NCBI GenBank assembly: GCA_900313875.1
Contig: OMSY01000156.1
Coordinates: 1 to 7,516, forward strand
DNA length: 7,516 nucleotides
Reading direction: 5' to 3'
Origin: an uncultured Actinomycetes bacterium
GTDB taxonomy: Bacteria > Actinomycetota > Coriobacteriia > Coriobacteriales > RUG844
The stretch's first letter is position 1, and each line of letters begins with the position of its first letter. The notes beneath the pieces are model-generated. The model saw nothing but the letters and a program-made list of their open reading frames with translations. It had not been told where the DNA came from and did not search any database. The position numbers and the translations under genes are program-made. Of the stretch, positions 5,353 through 7,516 are shown one piece after another.

Positions 5353-6621
5353 CTACTGCAGGGAATCCCCATCAGAGGCAGGAGCTTCATCGCGGTCGGT
5401 GCCATCTGTTGCCTGAGCGGGGGCCTCATCGGGTTCCTGCCCGCTATCGGCGCGTGTCATCTGCGCCGTGACCTCGTCAGAGGGCATCGGGGCGGTCGCG
5501 TCGGGTGAGGGAATGGACTCGGTCGCATCTGCAGGCATCTGCAGGCCCGGTTCGGCGAAGGGCACCGGGGCAGCCGCCCCGTTCGCAGGACCTGGTGACG
5601 TCGCGTCAACAGGAGGCATCGGAGTGGTCACGTCCTCTACCTGCATCGATATCGCAGGATCACCCGTCGGCATCCCCTGCTCGGGTATCTGCTGCGCGAA
5701 TTGCTGCTGTGCCTGGAGCTGCTGCTGCGCTTGGAGCTGCTGCGCAGCCTGGGCCGCCTGCTGGGCACGTTCATACTTGCGACGAGCGCGCTCCGCAACA
5801 CCCTGCGGACCCACTCCCTGGGGCACCCCCGCACTCGAGCTCCCCCAACGGGCAGGCTCGAACTGCGCCATCCAATACCCGAGCGACCTCGTGAACAGGG
5901 CGGTCGAGGTGGTCTGCACGAACAGGACGATAAGCCCGACAACTATGATTCCGAAGACGCATGCGGAAAGCGCCGTGGAAAGGTCCGCCGTCGAGACACC
6001 GTAGCTGCTGTATCCGCTCCCATAGGTATGGGAGCTGGCGGCGGTCGAGGTCATCGACCACATGTTCAGAAACACTATCAGGCAGAACACGAGAAGGTAC
6101 TCGAACATGGCGAAAACCAGAGCCACCGAGGAGCAGACGACACCCACGCCGAAGACCCGCACCAGCCCCTCCGGCTCGTCACGGCACATCTTCCACGCCT
6201 GCCCTATCTGGAACCCGGGACCCATCTTGTCATAGATCACAGCGCGCAGCACCATGACGTACACCACCATCATGGCGACGATGCTGGCCAGGAGCAGGAT
6301 GACGCCGAAGAAGCCACCGACGTAGGGAATCAGGCACAGGAGCGTGAAGGCGATGGAGACCACCATGGCCCAGACGAAGGTGGGCAGGAAGACGAACCAG
6401 CCCGACTTGATGGCGGCGCCCAGGTCACCCTTCCCGCGAGGAAGCGGCTCCTCGATACCCCATGCGGCCTCACGTGCCCAACGGAAGCAATATCCCGAGA
6501 CGGCTATCGGACCGACGATGGGTATGAGCGAGATGAGCGACAGGATGCAGATGCTCTTCCACCAACCTTCGTCCGACGTGAGCGCATTCCATGAGCGACG
6601 CAGGTATCCCGTGGTTGCCAT
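5353..6621 (-). CDS. DUF4013-like polytopic membrane protein with Gln-rich linker and disordered Pro/Asp tail
   Basis: The N-terminal 250 residues resemble DUF4013 membrane proteins, whose function is unknown: a first helix (about 22-44, SLIPIVGPIAVSGY) is followed by FRWAREAAWGIEEPLPRGKG, the conserved G-Y-x-x-R...P stretch. More helices lie near 75-100, 103-128, 153-186 (probably two) and 217-240. A Ser/Tyr/Gly-rich loop (about 189-210) separates the last two. Residues 275-315 are a charged, then Gln/Ala-rich segment with tandem QAQQQL-type hexapeptides, probably helical. Residues 318-422 are low complexity, rich in Pro, Asp, Thr and Met, with DAT and PMP motifs recurring. The ATG at 6621 follows AAGGGG by 5 bases. 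The family call is from memory of the motif, without a search. Confidence 0.72.
   Translation of the reverse strand: MATTGYLRRSWNALTSDEGWWKSICILSLISLIPIVGPIAVSGYCFRWAREAAWGIEEPLPRGKGDLGAAIKSGWFVFLPTFVWAMVVSIAFTLLCLIPYVGGFFGVILLLASIVAMMVVYVMVLRAVIYDKMGPGFQIGQAWKMCRDEPEGLVRVFGVGVVCSSVALVFAMFEYLLVFCLIVFLNMWSMTSTAASSHTYGSGYSSYGVSTADLSTALSACVFGIIVVGLIVLFVQTTSTALFTRSLGYWMAQFEPARWGSSSAGVPQGVGPQGVAERARRKYERAQQAAQAAQQLQAQQQLQAQQQFAQQIPEQGMPTGDPAISMQVEDVTTPMPPVDATSPGPANGAAAPVPFAEPGLQMPADATESIPSPDATAPMPSDEVTAQMTRADSGQEPDEAPAQATDGTDRDEAPASDGDSLQ
5458..5634 (-). repeat. Degenerate DAT/PMP peptide repeats coding region
   Basis: Residues 330-388 of the DUF4013-like protein contain loose copies of a D-(A/V)-T-x-P-M-P motif: DVTTPMP, VDATSPGP, ADATESIP, PDATAPMP and DEVTAQM. 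At the DNA level a 10-base unit, gcatctgcag, is repeated directly at 5525-5534 and 5535-5544. The repeats are diverged, so this is an old or loosely selected array. Confidence 0.5.
5698..5751 (-). repeat. Three imperfect 18-bp tandem units coding for Gln-rich hexapeptides
   Basis: Units at 5698-5715, 5716-5733 and 5734-5751 each run on the plus strand as a ga(a/g)(t/c)tgctgc-type start with a tg end, with several substitutions. On the coding strand they give QAQQQ(L/F) hexapeptides within the Gln/Ala-rich linker of the DUF4013-like protein (about residues 291-308). The unit length is a multiple of three, so copy-number change would keep the frame. Confidence 0.65.
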
Positions 6622-6665
6622 TGATGCCCCTTTCGACCAACTTCATCCAGCTTGGCGCAGACGAC

Positions 6666-6678
6666 TGCAGCCGCTGCA
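6666..6678. repeat. 13-bp palindrome upstream of the DUF4013-like gene
   Basis: TGCAGC and GCTGCA flank a single base, giving a 6-1-6 palindrome 45 bases upstream of the ATG at 6621. It could be a small operator or part of the 5' leader RNA. Such short GC-rich palindromes are also expected by chance. Confidence 0.25.
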
Positions 6679-6752
6679 CACTTGTCCTACACGATACCGG
6701 GGGACCCTCTCCCGCAAGCGTCCTGTACGCACGAGGAAACCAATTCGTTGGC

Positions 6753-6777
6753 TGATTGTCATCTAGCATGACAATCA
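6753..6777. promoter_or_regulatory. Perfect 10-5-10 inverted repeat, candidate operator
   Basis: TGATTGTCAT and ATGACAATCA flank the five bases CTAGC. The element is AT-rich against a GC-rich background and lies 132 bases upstream of the DUF4013-like start and about 113 bases past the stop of the upstream gene. No U-tract follows on the minus strand, so a protein-binding operator fits better than a terminator. TGCTAGATG within it on the minus strand is a poor extended -10. No regulator gene is visible nearby. Confidence 0.5.
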
Positions 6778-6889
6778 ACTGGCCGACGATGCGCGCGTCC
6801 ACCTTGGGGGCGGGAACATGCCAGCAACCAAAAGAGCGTCAGGCAGCCCCAGCCCAACAGGAGCGGCCACCCCGCAGGAACGCCTCCGG

Positions 6890-7384
6890 TCAGAGACGCC
6901 CAGTGGCATCTTGCAACAGGGAGGCAGGACCCTCGATGATGAGCGGTGCGCCGAAAGGCTGGGCGCCCCCTCGGATGATGCGCTCCTTGTACTCCTGCAC
7001 CACCAGCACACCCTGTTCATGGCCCCGGTCCCCGAGGAAGACGAAGATAGTCGGCCGACCCGAGGATGCCTCCCCGCTTTCTGCCGAGGGGCGCTTGTCA
7101 GGTAGCCCGGTCACACCTGCAAGGGAGTCGACGATGAGCGCATAGCCCTCGACGGCCGCGTCCTCACCGATACGCACCAGTTGGGACCGCGTCATCTCGA
7201 GAAGCTCTTCGAGCGTGCCGGCATCCGCCGAGTCCGCCTCGACCTGATACGAGCTGTTCCCGGCAACCTTGTAGACGAGCGTGGTGGGCATGCTTGCCCT
7301 ACGAGGATGGAAATCCAGCATCGTGATGACCGCCCAGGAGCAGAGCTTCTGGAGCAGTTCGCTGACCTGGGGTTTCTCCTGCAT
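6890..7384 (-). CDS. Hypothetical soluble protein, unrecognised
   Basis: I do not recognise this family. The product is about 164 residues from the ATG at 7384, without a signal peptide or membrane helix. An amphipathic N-terminal part (about 1-30, SELLQKLCSWAVITML) is followed by an alpha/beta region: TTLVYKVAG, an acidic helix (TLEELLEMTRSQLVRIGEDAA), strand YALIVDSLAGV, a variable Ser/Gly/Glu loop, then TIFVFLGDRGHEQGVLVVQEY and PFGAPLIIEGPASLL. Paired strands with a Q-G-x4-Q-x-Y pattern suggest a compact fold, perhaps part of a larger complex. GGGGTGAGG precedes the ATG at 7384. A GTG at 7393 and an ATG at 7291 (AGGG 5 bases upstream) are alternatives. It starts 27 bases after the upstream stop, so the two genes are probably one operon. 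Confidence 0.65.
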   Translation of the reverse strand: MQEKPQVSELLQKLCSWAVITMLDFHPRRASMPTTLVYKVAGNSSYQVEADSADAGTLEELLEMTRSQLVRIGEDAAVEGYALIVDSLAGVTGLPDKRPSAESGEASSGRPTIFVFLGDRGHEQGVLVVQEYKERIIRGGAQPFGAPLIIEGPASLLQDATGRL

Positions 7385-7411
7385 CTGCCTCACCCCGCCT
7401 GGGCATACCGC

Positions 7412-7516
7412 TCAGTTGCCATAATGGGCGGACTGCCCCGCGATGAGCTCGGCATCCTCGAAGTAATCGATCCTCATCGCATGCTTCACCTTCGCAAGCG
7501 TCTCCGCCGCGATGCG
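7412..7516 (-). CDS. C-terminal end of an unidentified gene (runs off right edge)
   Basis: An open frame enters from the right edge and encodes 34 residues before a TGA at 7412-7414: helical AAETLAKVKHAMRIDYF followed by EDAELIAGQSAHYGN. The codon use matches the neighbours, and the stop lies 27 bases before the ATG of the next gene on the same strand, as in an operon. The fragment is too short to name; no catalytic motif is visible. Confidence 0.6.
   Translation of the reverse strand, partial: RIAAETLAKVKHAMRIDYFEDAELIAGQSAHYGN

Larger units (their letters stand above)
6622..6889. other. Intergenic spacer between the DUF4013-like gene and the upstream unknown gene
   Basis: This 268-base spacer holds no supported gene on either strand; the plus-strand frames here are antisense continuations of the neighbouring gene. 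It contains the inverted repeat at 6753-6777 and the 13-bp palindrome at 6666-6678. I see no convincing intrinsic terminator for the 6890-7384 gene: GC-rich stems near 6865-6885 and TTTT near 6830 do not line up as a hairpin plus U-tract. No clear -35/-10 pair for the DUF4013-like gene stands out. Confidence 0.6.

Noticed and set aside
5701..6594. A 297-codon plus-strand frame opposite the DUF4013-like gene
   Set aside because: His/Arg/Asp-rich composition without domain pattern; it is the complement of membrane-helix codons.
6753..6777. The dyad read as a terminator for the 6890-7384 gene
   Set aside because: No U-tract follows on the minus strand and the arms are AT-rich, so it was listed as a candidate operator instead.

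Overview
The window comes from a GC-rich bacterium. Codon third positions are mostly G or C, and every supported gene lies on the minus strand. The rpsF-ssb-rpsR-rplI operon, the S6 opening MKAYELLFFV, the C-x2-C S18 and an actinobacterial-type M23 peptidase suggest an actinomycete. The class Coriobacteriia (Olsenella, Collinsella, Atopobium or Eggerthella relatives) fits best, but this is inferred from protein style and no search was run.

In transcription order (right to left), the window opens with the last 34 residues of an unidentified gene (7412-7516). An unrecognised soluble protein follows closely (6890-7384). A 268-base spacer (6622-6889) then carries a perfect 10-5-10 inverted repeat at 6753-6777 and a smaller palindrome at 6666-6678. 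Next are a DUF4013-like polytopic membrane protein with a Gln-rich linker and a long Pro/Asp/Thr tail (5353-6621), a hairpin terminator (5254-5284), a six-helix membrane protein with a HEAT-repeat C-terminal half (3403-5211), and a secreted M23 peptidase-like protein with a C-terminal membrane anchor (2104-3249).

The left third is the housekeeping operon: rpsF (bS6), ssb, rpsR (bS18, zinc-ligand type) and rplI (bL9). Its promoter overlaps the end of the M23 gene. Its short leader folds into a hairpin followed by CCG, which recalls the S6:S18 autoregulatory element. The operon ends in a perfect 16-bp stem-loop. After that comes the 5' end of a HAD-family hydrolase gene that runs off the left edge.

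The ribosomal operon is ordinary in order, and its products act in the ribosome and at single-stranded DNA. The upstream genes appear to form a membrane and envelope group: a peptidoglycan-peptidase fold, two polytopic proteins and soluble unknowns. That they work together is inferred only from shared orientation and location. I saw no mobile element, CRISPR array, tRNA or rRNA, and no clear novel system. The least explained items are the HEAT/membrane fusion, the M23 protein with a basic Cys-containing tail, the acidic bL9 tail and the dyad at 6753-6777.
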